Assembly (NCBI GenBank): GCA_029561355.1
Contig: JAKQJD010000446.1
Coordinates: 1-41,927 of the forward strand
From: Bacteroidota bacterium
Lineage (GTDB): Bacteria > Bacteroidota > Bacteroidia > Chitinophagales > Saprospiraceae
Direction of reading: 5' to 3'
Length of the DNA: 41,927 nt
Every line of letters starts with the position of its first letter. Position 1 is the stretch's first letter. A program made the translations under genes and the position numbers. The notes beneath the pieces are model-generated. The model had not been told where the DNA came from, ran no database searches, and saw only the letters and a list, made by a program, of their open reading frames with translations. Positions 7,256-14,316 of this stretch are shown here, piece by piece.

Positions 7256-7399
7256 TTTCTCCTTTTTTGGGCTATCAACAGGGGTCATTTTAATCTCACC
7301 CTTTTTGATTTTTTTCAAAATCGCTCCTGCTTCTTCTTTCGGCAGTATCCTGCAGTTCGGTTGGGGGGTGTGGGCGTCGATTTGTTTTTCGTCTTCCAT
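7253..7399 (-). CDS. Small acidic/basic protein, 48 aa
   Basis: The ATG at 7399 gives MEDEKQIDAHTPQPN, then CRILPKEEAGAILKK and a lysine-rich end (SPKKEK). The gene is flanked on both sides by identical 28-bp leaders, so the gene-plus-leader unit could have arrived as a cassette. I do not recognise it. Confidence 0.6.
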   Translation of the reverse strand: MEDEKQIDAHTPQPNCRILPKEEAGAILKKIKKGEIKMTPVDSPKKEK

Positions 7400-7405
7400 G
7401 TTTAG

Positions 7406-7433
7406 ATGTTTTTGCCCAGGTGCGGGCGGGTTA
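7406..7433 (-). repeat. 28-bp intergenic direct repeat, copy B
   Basis: Exact copy of 7228-7255, here placed between the Gp157-like gene and the start of the 48-aa gene. Both copies sit where other genes of the element carry the ACACGCTTCA leader, so they may be an alternative leader type. Confidence 0.85.
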
Positions 7434-7441
7434 GAAATTGA

Positions 7442-7834
7442 TTACGCTATCGAAAAAACCTCCCGGTCGACTGGTTTCAAACTCAGATTTTTGTTCGTTT
7501 TAAGAATGGCGCCCTCGACTGGCAAACCGATTTTCAGGCGCTCTTTGATCTTCATTACATCCGGTTCACGTTTGATTTTCCAGAATTCCTCTGGCAGCAG
7601 GTCGGCTTCTTCGATCACCGTGCTGGTAGATGTGGAAAGGTTGAGTTTCCAGCCTGCTATGGTTGCGGACTTCCGGCCGGAATCAAGCATCTCATCTTTG
7701 AGCGCTGCTTTGATTTCTGCCATACGGCTTTCCATGTCCGCTTTTTCCATGTTGAGTTGAGCGATTTGACCATCGATGTCGGCGACCGAATTGCTCAGTG
7801 TTGCGTATTCCTGTATTTGCTCTTTGATGCCCAT
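7442..7834 (-). CDS. Siphovirus Gp157-like protein
   Basis: 130 residues with the two-part layout of the Gp157 family, first linked to phage resistance in Streptococcus thermophilus phages. An N-terminal coiled coil (residues ~10-48, AQLNMEKADMESRMAEIKAA) is followed by a small beta domain with AGWKLNLSTSTSTV, then LPEEFWKIKREPDVMKIKER and VEGAILKTNKNLSLK. The P-E-E-x-W-K ... D-x-x-x-I-K-E ... G-A-x-L pattern is characteristic. Family members sit in phage recombination operons next to exonucleases and helicases, as here. The function is unknown; a role in replication or recombination is inferred. Confidence 0.85.
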   Translation of the reverse strand: MGIKEQIQEYATLSNSVADIDGQIAQLNMEKADMESRMAEIKAALKDEMLDSGRKSATIAGWKLNLSTSTSTVIEEADLLPEEFWKIKREPDVMKIKERLKIGLPVEGAILKTNKNLSLKPVDREVFSIA

Positions 7835-7837
7835 GGC

Positions 7838-8968
7838 TTAAAATGCTTTGTTTGTGATAATTCGGTGACCTTGTTTTACTACCCATTTTCCGTTCAATTC
7901 CAGCACTTCCAGTTTTTGCACATCGCCCAGGACGCCCAGGTTTCCGCACATATCGACTACGAGACAATCGTTTTTCCCATCTGCGATGCGCTGGCCGCGA
8001 CCAATGATTTGATACCAAAGCGAAAGGGATTTCGTGGCCTTGGCTACAATGATCGAATCGAGCGCCGGGTAATCGAATCCGGTGGTAAGCACTCCGACAT
8101 TGATCAGGGTTTTGATCTGGCCGGTTTTGAATCTTTCCAGAATGTCGGCGCGCTCGTCGGTCGGTGTGTTGCCGGTGACCGCTTGGATATCGGGGCGTTT
8201 TGCCTGGATCCGCTGGAGGTTGTCAATGAATTCTGTGAACACCAATACCGACTTCCGCTCTTTTTCGAGTAGTTCTATTTCCTGTATAATCAAGTCCTCA
8301 ACCCTTACTCGCCGGTATTCCCGCATCAGTGAGTTTTCTTCATACTCATTGCCTTTTACCACCACATTTTTCAGGTTGATTTCGTGCCGGCGCTTGTACT
8401 CGATCGGAGACAAAAACCCGGCTTCGAGTAGTTCGCTCTGCTGTGTTACGTGGATCACCTGTTTGAAAAAAGCCGGGCGTATGCGTGTAAGAAATTCGAT
8501 TACGGACGTGTTGCCGGATGATTTCAGACGGTACGGGGTGGCTGTCAATCCTACACACGTAAGCCCTGGAACATTGCTCAAAAAATACTCGTATTGGCCT
8601 CCCTTTGAGTTTACTACGTGGCACTCGTCGATAATAATCTGCTTGTACTGGTTGAAAATTTCCCGCTTTGCCATAATGCTGCCGATGGTGGCAAATGTTA
8701 CCTGGCTGCGGACGCGCTGGCCCAAAATGGCGCTGTAAATGCTTGCTTCTTTGCCCAGGGCGCGGTACTTGGCAATGTTCTGCTCGAGGATCTCTTTGCT
8801 CGGCTGCAATACCAAAAAGTTGCCGCCGACCTGCTCGACAATCCGGGAAATCACAACTGATTTCCCGGCTCCTGTCGGCAGCACACAAACCGCATGTTCC
8901 GGGCTTTTGCTCCGAAAGTGTGCGGCGCATGTCTGGATCGCCTCAGATTGATAGTATCGCGGGGTCAT
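7838..8968 (-). CDS. SF2 DEAD/DEAH-type phage helicase
   Basis: 376 residues with both RecA-like domains of a superfamily 2 helicase. The first contains a Q-like start (MTPRYYQSEAI), Walker A LPTGAGKS (about residues 30-37), Walker B IIIDECHV and motif III GLTATP. The second contains motif IV-like VLVFTEF, motif V INVGVLTTGFDYP and motif VI QIIGRGQR, with the arginine finger. The size fits the short phage helicases that work beside an exonuclease, probably in recombination or replication. Its start overlaps the end of the exonuclease gene by 26 bases. Confidence 0.92.
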   Translation of the reverse strand: MTPRYYQSEAIQTCAAHFRSKSPEHAVCVLPTGAGKSVVISRIVEQVGGNFLVLQPSKEILEQNIAKYRALGKEASIYSAILGQRVRSQVTFATIGSIMAKREIFNQYKQIIIDECHVVNSKGGQYEYFLSNVPGLTCVGLTATPYRLKSSGNTSVIEFLTRIRPAFFKQVIHVTQQSELLEAGFLSPIEYKRRHEINLKNVVVKGNEYEENSLMREYRRVRVEDLIIQEIELLEKERKSVLVFTEFIDNLQRIQAKRPDIQAVTGNTPTDERADILERFKTGQIKTLINVGVLTTGFDYPALDSIIVAKATKSLSLWYQIIGRGQRIADGKNDCLVVDMCGNLGVLGDVQKLEVLELNGKWVVKQGHRIITNKAF

Positions 8969-9695
8969 TTTTGATTGCGGTGCGCCAGTCGATTTCCAAC
9001 CGGTCGAGGTTTAAAATCAAGTCCTGTTCAAAGTCGTAGAGACGACCTTCCAGATCCTCCATGTAAAAGCCGTTTTTCTCCACTTCGACAACTACCAATT
9101 CAAGGTCTGGGCGCTTTCTTAGCCGCGGATCGTAACTGGTAAAATCGCAGTAGTCGCGTTTGGCGCAAAGCATGTGACCATAAACCTGGTCCATGTATTC
9201 GGGCGGCACTTTCTTTGTCAGAAGGGTGTACATGTGGGCTTTCGGACCATACGGGCATTTATTTTCAAGTCCGCGCTCTCCCACTCCATCGGGTGTGCAA
9301 CCAACCAGACCGGAAAAGTTTTCTGCCAGAAAAAACTGGCCGCGCTTGACTTTTCGGCCTGTTTTTGCTTCATATTTCAGAATTGCTTCCGGCTCGTACT
9401 GCTCACCCCATTCGGTGGCCGCGTTCCCTGAAAACTTATTCGCTTCCTCACCTGTAGCCCATTCAAAAAGGAGTTCGGCCATGTAAGACTTCGCGCCTTC
9501 GGACCAACCTTTACCGCCTTTATCGCGGGTAACCCGGTGGAATTCCGAGCCTGTAATTTTGCCCAGGCGCATCTTCTTCCATGGGGAAAGGGTGTTTTCG
9601 GCAACTTCCAATTCAGCCAGAACCATATCGGCTGCGCTGGTCGGTACGGTGCCGTCGAAAAGCAGGTGGTCGGGTATTTGAAATTGACGTGTCAT
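8943..9695 (-). CDS. YqaJ-like viral recombinase / lambda-type exonuclease
   Basis: 250 residues of the YqaJ/lambda Red-alpha-type restriction-like nuclease fold: RLGKITGSEFHRVT near residue 43, an E at EQYEPEAILKYE, the acidic site VGCTPDGVG (about residue 132) and GLENKCPYG (about residues 142-150) giving the E-x-K of the active site, then a final helix with QVYGHML. Such enzymes resect double-strand DNA ends 5' to 3' for single-strand annealing. The partner annealing protein is not obvious, but the 168-aa gene nearby is a possible DNA binder. An ACACGC leader precedes the ATG. Confidence 0.9.
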   Translation of the reverse strand: MTRQFQIPDHLLFDGTVPTSAADMVLAELEVAENTLSPWKKMRLGKITGSEFHRVTRDKGGKGWSEGAKSYMAELLFEWATGEEANKFSGNAATEWGEQYEPEAILKYEAKTGRKVKRGQFFLAENFSGLVGCTPDGVGERGLENKCPYGPKAHMYTLLTKKVPPEYMDQVYGHMLCAKRDYCDFTSYDPRLRKRPDLELVVVEVEKNGFYMEDLEGRLYDFEQDLILNLDRLEIDWRTAIKNDPAILSI

Positions 9696-9892
9696 TGCTG
9701 CGTGTTGTTGAAAAGTTGTTGAATCTTGGCTTTGACTCTGAAATATTCCGCTGGATCTTTTTTGAGGTTAATGAGGTCTGATTTCAATCCTAACATTTTG
9801 TCTTCAAGCGAATCGATCGCTTTTGTAGTCTCGTCTACTTCCGTTTCAAGTTTTAGCCGCTCTGCCGCCGCTTTGATTTCGAGTTCTGTCAT
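9692..9892 (-). CDS. Small coiled-coil protein, 66 aa
   Basis: Almost entirely helical (MTELEIKAAAERLKLETEVD, then KAIDSLEDKMLGLKSDLINL), with a heptad look. Its stop overlaps the exonuclease start (ATGA at 9692-9695), pointing to coupling, and ACACGC lies four bases before its ATG. It could be an accessory subunit of the exonuclease; this is inferred from position only. Confidence 0.7.
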   Translation of the reverse strand: MTELEIKAAAERLKLETEVDETTKAIDSLEDKMLGLKSDLINLKKDPAEYFRVKAKIQQLFNNTQQ

Positions 9893-9950
9893 TACTGCGT
9901 GTTTTGATCGTGATTGAAAAAAAGGTGGTTTTTTGGGGCTGGCGTGGCTG

Positions 9951-10457
9951 TTATTCAGCCTTGCCGGGGATGAGGGCGCGGATGTCGAAATCTTGGTATT
10001 TCAGGCCATTTTTGCCTTTTTTGTCGCCTTTGTAGGTGATTTGGAGCGCCGCGCCGCGCGGGTAACCGACTTCGTGCAGGACGCCGCAAAGGACGGTTTG
10101 CATGCACACGTTGATGGTTTCCGTTTCCGGGTCGTAGAGTTGGGCGGCAGGTATCAGCCCTTTATCCTCTTGCGTCAGCGGATCGACCGACTGGCGCAGC
10201 ACGAAGCCCAGGAACACACGCCGGACGCTTTCGCCTTCTTTTTCAAAACTCAGGTATTCGGTTTTCAGGTTGATCGTACCGACCTGCAACTTTGCTACGT
10301 CGCCCAGTTCTTTCGCCTTTTCGACCGCTGCCGTCATTTCGTCCATTCCGACGAGTTGGACCTCCTTCTTCCCTGTAGTGGCTGTTACTGCATTGGTATC
10401 GCCGGATGCTGCCGGCAGGTTTTCGGATTGTTGTGGAGATTTTACTTCGTTTTCCAT
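9951..10457 (-). CDS. Putative single-strand DNA-binding (OB-fold-like) phage protein
   Basis: 168 residues. A low-complexity Ser/Ala/Thr start (residues 1-30) is followed by a beta-rich core: LQVGTINLKTEYLSFEKEG, RRVFLGFVLR and, near the end, LQITYKGDKKGKNGLKYQDF. The Y-x-G-x-K-x-x-K-N-G-x-x-x-x-D-F pattern is common in phage OB-fold proteins that bind single-stranded DNA. The gene is two genes upstream of the exonuclease, the usual place for an SSB or annealing protein. The assignment is inferred and I cannot exclude another role. Confidence 0.55.
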   Translation of the reverse strand: MENEVKSPQQSENLPAASGDTNAVTATTGKKEVQLVGMDEMTAAVEKAKELGDVAKLQVGTINLKTEYLSFEKEGESVRRVFLGFVLRQSVDPLTQEDKGLIPAAQLYDPETETINVCMQTVLCGVLHEVGYPRGAALQITYKGDKKGKNGLKYQDFDIRALIPGKAE

Positions 10458-10725
10458 GATGAAAAATTGAAAGGTGTTTGATAAAAAGTTGAGAAATAAG
10501 ACTTTCGGTTTCGCACTCAGCGAGATACATTTCGTTCAGTTCGGCGGCGCGGGCGGCGGTTCGGTGTAGTTCGGATTGCAGGTACTGGATCAGGGCGGCG
10601 CTTTGCCGCATCGCTTCGAGTTCTTTTTTCAGGTATCGTATTCGCTCCCGGTTGATCGTGCCGCCCTGGCGTTCCAGATCGGCGATAAAGCGGGTTTTGT
10701 AGTGGATGCATTCGATCAGCGTCAT
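10243..10725 (-). CDS. Hypothetical helical protein with lost stop, 160 aa
   Basis: The first ~90 residues look like a normal small helical protein (MTLIECIHYKTRFIADLERQ, HRTAARAAELNEMYLAECE). The frame has no stop at the expected border near 10,490 and runs 215 bases into the next gene in another frame, giving a low-quality basic tail. A recent frameshift or stop loss is likely. The start overlaps the upstream gene's stop (ATGA at 10722-10725). Function unknown. Confidence 0.55.
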   Translation of the reverse strand: MTLIECIHYKTRFIADLERQGGTINRERIRYLKKELEAMRQSAALIQYLQSELHRTAARAAELNEMYLAECETESLISQLFIKHLSIFHHGKRSKISTTIRKPAGSIRRYQCSNSHYREEGGPTRRNGRNDGSGRKGERTGRRSKVAGRYDQPENRIPEF

Positions 10726-11606
10726 GGGTCGTATGGTGTAGGCGCATCGGCAGCGTCGCGGTCAAGTTGCATTTCGGTGTAGTCGGCTGAATCTGGGCCG
10801 TCTGGCTCCTGCGGTACAATTGCATTGTAAGCATCTACAAAATCGACAAGCCGCGTTTCCAACCCATCCGGTCTTTGTATCCACAAGAATTTCAGAAACT
10901 CGTAGTACGATGCAGCACTGCCATTTTTGTAGCCGCAATACTTGTCAGGGTCATTCCAAATGTCGAGGGCAACAGCGTCCAACTCACCCAGCGGCACGAC
11001 TTTTTCAAATTCGATTTCGGTGCCGTAGATTTTGGCGGTTTGCATCTTGGGGGCTACAAGGACTTTGTGCAGGGCCATGCGGGCGATATCACGTATTTCG
11101 ATCAAATCAATCCTTTCGGGTGCGTTACCTAGTCCGCTTTCGGCGTTGACTGCTATCGCATTTAAGGCTTGGATCATGTAGTGCATATCGCCGCCCGTAT
11201 TAAAATTATCCATCGCAACTCTGGCGAGTTCCCGCGTCAATACCTCGTTTTCCATCCGCAATTGGTCGAGTTCGACCGTACTTGCAACCTCCAGCACTTT
11301 GCCGGTCGACTGGCCGGTGGCTTTGGCAATGATCGTTTCCAAATATTCGGCTTTGTTCGGGGCCAATTCTTCGGAGCGCAACCATTTTGCAATGAATTGG
11401 CAGGCTTCAAATAACTCCGGGGCGGTTTCCCATAACCTTGCGGTGGCCTCCTGCTCCTCCATGGGTACGGTTTTCCCGCCTCTGCGGATGAATACCGCTC
11501 CGACCACTCCGAATCGGGAAACGATTACGATGTCGCCGGGGATCACATTTTCTCTATCGAAAAACTCTTCGATTTCGTAGGGGCCGGGCGTGTGCTGATT
11601 CTCCAT
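10722..11606 (-). CDS. Phage-type hypothetical protein, 294 aa
   Basis: The ATG at 11606 (MENQHTPGPYEIEEFFD) has ACACGC six bases upstream, so it is preferred over the longer frame to 11735. The N-terminus has the H-T-P-G-P-W/Y-x start and the A-T-A-R-L-W-E-T-A-P-E-L-F-E-A (about residues 53-67) pattern seen in many small phage early proteins of unknown role. Further on come helical segments and an acidic C-terminus. It shows a four-base overlap with the downstream gene. Confidence 0.7.
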   Translation of the reverse strand: MENQHTPGPYEIEEFFDRENVIPGDIVIVSRFGVVGAVFIRRGGKTVPMEEQEATARLWETAPELFEACQFIAKWLRSEELAPNKAEYLETIIAKATGQSTGKVLEVASTVELDQLRMENEVLTRELARVAMDNFNTGGDMHYMIQALNAIAVNAESGLGNAPERIDLIEIRDIARMALHKVLVAPKMQTAKIYGTEIEFEKVVPLGELDAVALDIWNDPDKYCGYKNGSAASYYEFLKFLWIQRPDGLETRLVDFVDAYNAIVPQEPDGPDSADYTEMQLDRDAADAPTPYDP

Positions 11607-11685
11607 GATTTGGCGTGTGTTGATGGTGAGAGTTTTTGCCCCGCTCCCTGCGGGCTTTGCGGGAAGCGGGGCCTGAGTGAATGAA

Positions 11686-11979
11686 TTATGCGTAGGCTGT
11701 CCGGATGCGCTCCCGTTCGTTCTGGATGATTTCATCGGTCCGGTAGTCTTGGTATCTGCCTGAATCCTCGTTGTGCTCGTTGATCAAAAGATCTTCGATT
11801 TCTTCCTGCTCGTAATCCTCCAGATCGGTCGTTATGTCGATCGCCAGGGCGTTTTTCACAGTCAGATTGAGTACCATGTATTTTGGTTCTCCGTATTCGT
11901 TGCGGTCGGGGTTGAGCATTACGGAGCCTGTAGCAGTGATTTCGCCGAATCCGGTAAGGAAGGTTTTGATGCGTGTCAT
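11686..11979 (-). CDS. Hypothetical protein, 97 aa
   Basis: Starts at 11979 (MTRIKTFLTGFGEITATGSV), directly behind a one-mismatch leader copy (ACTCGCTTCA); a longer frame to 12147 would overlap the upstream gene. The N-terminal half is beta-like and contains EPKYMVLNLTVKNALAI. The C-terminal half is very acidic (DLEDYEQEEIEDLLINEHNE). Function unknown. Confidence 0.65.
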   Translation of the reverse strand: MTRIKTFLTGFGEITATGSVMLNPDRNEYGEPKYMVLNLTVKNALAIDITTDLEDYEQEEIEDLLINEHNEDSGRYQDYRTDEIIQNERERIRTAYA

Positions 11980-12068
11980 AATGAAGCGAGTTATTATGGT
12001 GAAAAGGCTGGTGAGGTCCCGGCGCGCCGGCGCTTTTGCAGACACGGCCGGGACTGATTGCCAAATGT

Positions 12069-12926
12069 TCAGGATAGGATTTGCCTGGCTGCGCGCCGGG
12101 CGTTGTCGGTTAATTGGCGCTGCCAACAACCGTTTGAAGGGGACCACTTGAAAGCGCTTTTTTTCAGGGTGGCAATGGTTTCGGGCGCTGGCTTGCCGGG
12201 GAAAAAGATTTGCAGGCGGTCGACGTCTGCGTTTTCGACTACTTTAATTCCGTCCGGGCGTTCTGTCTCAGTCGTTTCTGCGTTTGCTTTGGCTTCCAAT
12301 TCTGCGAGACGGCCGCGCATCCGCTTGATGTTGGCGAGATTGTTTGTCAGTTGGTAGGATGCAAAGCCGATGCGGCCGCACCAATCCGGCTGGAGCAGTG
12401 TTTTTGCGCTTTGCTCCGAACATCCCAACTCCACCATCAGCGTGACTTTTTCGGCGTCCGTTTTGTTCGTGCGTACTACCTTATTCGCTTCAACCATCAG
12501 CGTTTGGAATTTCTCTGCGTCTTCCAACTTCGCCCGCATTTCGGCGACTGGATCTGATGCCGCGCGGGCTTCGCGGCGGGCGTTCTTTTCGATGCGGGCA
12601 AAATATTTTTCGCGGAATTGGGAAAACTCTTGGGAACGCTTCTGCTCGGATCGGTTTGCCTTTTCTGCGCGGCGGACCGGGAAACCGGACGGGCCGGTAA
12701 TCATTGGCGAAAGGCAATTGCTTTTTGCGCTCATCCATGCTACAAAAAGGCGTTCGTACCTGGCTTGGTATTCGGCTGGATCTCCGCCTTTTGCCTCAAC
12801 CTTTTGCAGATCGTCGGAAAGTTGTTCTGAATAGTCTTTTACATACTGTGCGCCGCGTCTCTCTGGGCTGTGGGATGTACCATTGTGGGCGCGGATGGCT
12901 AACTCAAGGTGTTTTTGCAATAACAT
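12069..12926 (-). CDS. Phage/ICE-type protein with C-terminal W-S-P ... W-Q-R-x-L-T motif, 285 aa
   Basis: The start at 12926 (MLLQKHLELAIRAHNGTSHS) was chosen because a weak leader copy precedes it. The protein is strongly helical and rich in Arg, Glu and Lys in the middle. Its last 30 residues contain FKWSPSNGCWQRQLTDNARR, a motif (R/K-W-S-P-x-x-x-x-W-Q-R-x-L-T-x-N-A) shared by many mobile-element proteins in Bacteroidota and Firmicutes that also carry IQIFF-like strands before it (LQIFFPGKPAPETI). The role of that family is not known to me. Confidence 0.7.
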   Translation of the reverse strand: MLLQKHLELAIRAHNGTSHSPERRGAQYVKDYSEQLSDDLQKVEAKGGDPAEYQARYERLFVAWMSAKSNCLSPMITGPSGFPVRRAEKANRSEQKRSQEFSQFREKYFARIEKNARREARAASDPVAEMRAKLEDAEKFQTLMVEANKVVRTNKTDAEKVTLMVELGCSEQSAKTLLQPDWCGRIGFASYQLTNNLANIKRMRGRLAELEAKANAETTETERPDGIKVVENADVDRLQIFFPGKPAPETIATLKKSAFKWSPSNGCWQRQLTDNARRAARQILS

Positions 12927-13015
12927 AAGGCTGTGTTTTGATGATGATTGAAAAGGCGGCAAACCCGGCCCGCTTGCGCCTGTGCTGCGCTGCCGGGAAC
13001 ACCCGCCGAAACGTG

Positions 13016-13186
13016 TTAGTCTTTGATCATGCGATTAACTTTCAGGTACTGAAAGATGCTAAATGAAGTGTGAGAAGTGGCCCCGCTCTTTTTGACTTCG
13101 CGCCAGTAGGCGCGCTGGATCGTCTGGTCGGAAACTCGCTCGGGCGTAAAGCCCAGATTACGGATGTATGCGATAACTGATTTCAT
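13016..13186 (-). CDS. Small basic protein, 56 aa
   Basis: The ATG at 13186 opens 56 codons: MKSVIAYIRNLGFTPERVSD, then QTIQRAYWREVKKSG and SIFQYLKVNRMIKD. The helical, basic character with two short helices resembles small phage DNA-binding or regulatory proteins, but no clear helix-turn-helix is seen. An exact ACACGC lies eleven bases upstream. This is the second gene of the operon after the promoter at 13.5 kb. Confidence 0.6.
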   Translation of the reverse strand: MKSVIAYIRNLGFTPERVSDQTIQRAYWREVKKSGATSHTSFSIFQYLKVNRMIKD

Positions 13187-13210
13187 AATTTGGCAATGCG
13201 TGTATGGTGA

Positions 13211-13498
13211 TTAGTTTTCGATTACTTCCTCTTGCCAATCTTCAACCCTGTTAACCTCCTTAGCGAACGCCTCAGCGATTTTCTGCAACTCGTCAGAAAT
13301 TAGTACCTGGTCGAAGTGCTGCGCGAAAGTGACGCGGTAGCAATACAGGCCGGAAAACGTGGAGCGGTACAGATATTCAATGCCCAAGATGATGCCGGTA
13401 ACGGCGCGCAATTCCGGTAGATCGTAGGACGTGTACACGTCTGCGCATGCCGTAATGAGTGAGAATTGAAAGCCGGATGGTTGAATCGTTGTGCCCAT
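13211..13498 (-). CDS. First gene of the element's early operon, 95 aa
   Basis: Starts at 13498 (MGTTIQPSGFQFSLITACAD). The much longer open frame to 13939 is an artefact of the GC-rich DNA upstream. The mixed alpha/beta protein contains DLPELRAVTGIILGIEYLYR and ends with an acidic helix (LQKIAEAFAKEVNRVEDWQE). It lies ~14 bases after the predicted transcription start, with AACACAAAGG before the ATG, the nearest thing to a Shine-Dalgarno site in this operon. No family recognised. Confidence 0.65.
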   Translation of the reverse strand: MGTTIQPSGFQFSLITACADVYTSYDLPELRAVTGIILGIEYLYRSTFSGLYCYRVTFAQHFDQVLISDELQKIAEAFAKEVNRVEDWQEEVIEN

Positions 13499-13502
13499 TT
13501 CC

Positions 13503-13553
13503 TTTGTGTTTTGTGTTACAAATATACTGCATTTGTGTTTTATTTGCAACACA
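13503..13553. promoter_or_regulatory. Repeated TTTGTGTT sites around the early promoter (operator-like)
   Basis: TTTGTGTT occurs at 13503-13510 and again at 13532-13539, with a shorter TTGTGTT at 13511-13517 and the inverse AACACA at 13548-13553. They overlap both promoter boxes of the early operon, as phage repressor operators do. The repressor itself is not visible nearby. Confidence 0.5.
13519..13549 (-). promoter_or_regulatory. Bacteroidota-type promoter of the early operon
   Basis: On the minus strand, TTG (13549-13547) and TATATTTG (13526-13519) are separated by exactly 20 bases. This matches the Bacteroidota -33 (TTTG/TTG) and -7 (TAnnTTTG) pattern. Transcription should start a few bases on, about 14 bases before the ATG at 13498, and run left through the element. 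Confidence 0.75.
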
Positions 13554-13639
13554 TATGCACCAAAAACTACTAACAAAATGAGTTCGAAAAATGTGTATAA
13601 CTCGCAGATAAACAGCAACTTACAAAACACGCAAAGCCA

Positions 13640-14275
13640 AAGCGCAACGCGAGCGAAGCGCCGAAAAACGGTGCCGGGCGCGGGCTGTGTGGCCTGTGCT
13701 GGATCGGCTGCCGGCGCGGGGGCTGGTGCCGGTGGCCGGTGGCCTGCGAGGTTCCGAGCGCGAGGCACGGCCCCGGACGGCAGCAGCAGCAGCCGCAGCC
13801 CGCCCGCCCCCAAAAAACCGGGCCTGAACGCGCAGCCGGCCGGCTCGTGAGTGGCCGAGTTGCCCGAGTGGACCAAGGCCGGACGGCGTGGGCCCCGCCG
13901 CGCCTGCCCGAACAGATGCCGATTTTGCACGAATGCCAAAGGGCAGGCGTGGTGGGCGCGTGCGGGGGGCCGGGGGGCGGCGGCGGCTGCTGATGATGGC
14001 CGGGGCCAAACGCGCGAGGGATGCTACACTTTCAGGAATGCTATGCGCGGGAATAGCGAAGCGCCAACACGGCGGCGAAGCCGTGCCGCTGGCAGCAGCG
14101 CAGGAAGCGGCTGGCCTTTTTCTGGCCTGCCGCGGGCGGGCAGGCGTTGGTGGGGGAGCATGGGAGGGGTGTGGCTGAATGCCTGAGCAGTGCGGCCGCT
14201 GGCGTCGAGCGACGCAGGAGCCGCCGCCAAAGCGGGCGCGCGCGAAGGCGTGAAGCCTTACCCCGACACGGGCGG
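13640..14275. ncRNA. GC-rich gene-free region, candidate large structured RNA
   Basis: About 640 bases at roughly 70-78% GC (lines counted by hand), against about 50% around it, with no protein-like frame on either strand. Perfect stems: 13901-13909 with 13941-13949 (9 bp); 14069-14073 with 14080-14084; 14125-14131 with 14139-14145 (7 bp); 14202-14206 with 14211-14215; 14245-14249 with 14255-14259. A tRNA-like D-arm string (TTGCCCGAGTGGACCAAGG) lies near 13860. Direction is not known. Stems are common by chance at this GC, so the RNA call is a hypothesis. Confidence 0.3.
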
Positions 14276-14279
14276 GCTG

Positions 14280-14312
14280 TTTTGCAGATTTGGATGCCCT
14301 GCCCTATCTTTG
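14280..14312 (+). promoter_or_regulatory. Bacteroidota-type promoter of the 51-aa membrane protein
   Basis: TTTTG (14280-14284), then exactly 20 bases, then TATCTTTG (14305-14312), a full match to the -33/-7 consensus. The ATG follows only four bases after the -7 box, so the transcript should start at or very near the start codon (leaderless or almost so). Confidence 0.75.
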
Positions 14313-14316
14313 TATC

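Noticed and set aside
13857..13878. tRNA-Tyr/Ser-like D-arm string
   Set aside because: No matching acceptor 3' end, anticodon arm or T arm with GGTTCGAATCC follows, so it is not a tRNA gene. It is kept only as a note in the RNA candidate.
13499..13939. N-terminal extension of the 95-aa protein to 242 residues
   Set aside because: The extension is read from GC-rich DNA and crosses the promoter. The ATG at 13498 directly follows the promoter.
13851..14186. Plus-strand open frames in the GC-rich region, up to 111 codons
   Set aside because: High GC removes stop codons in all frames. The products are Ala/Gly/Arg-rich with no family-like pattern, and several such frames overlap, so they are most likely noise.
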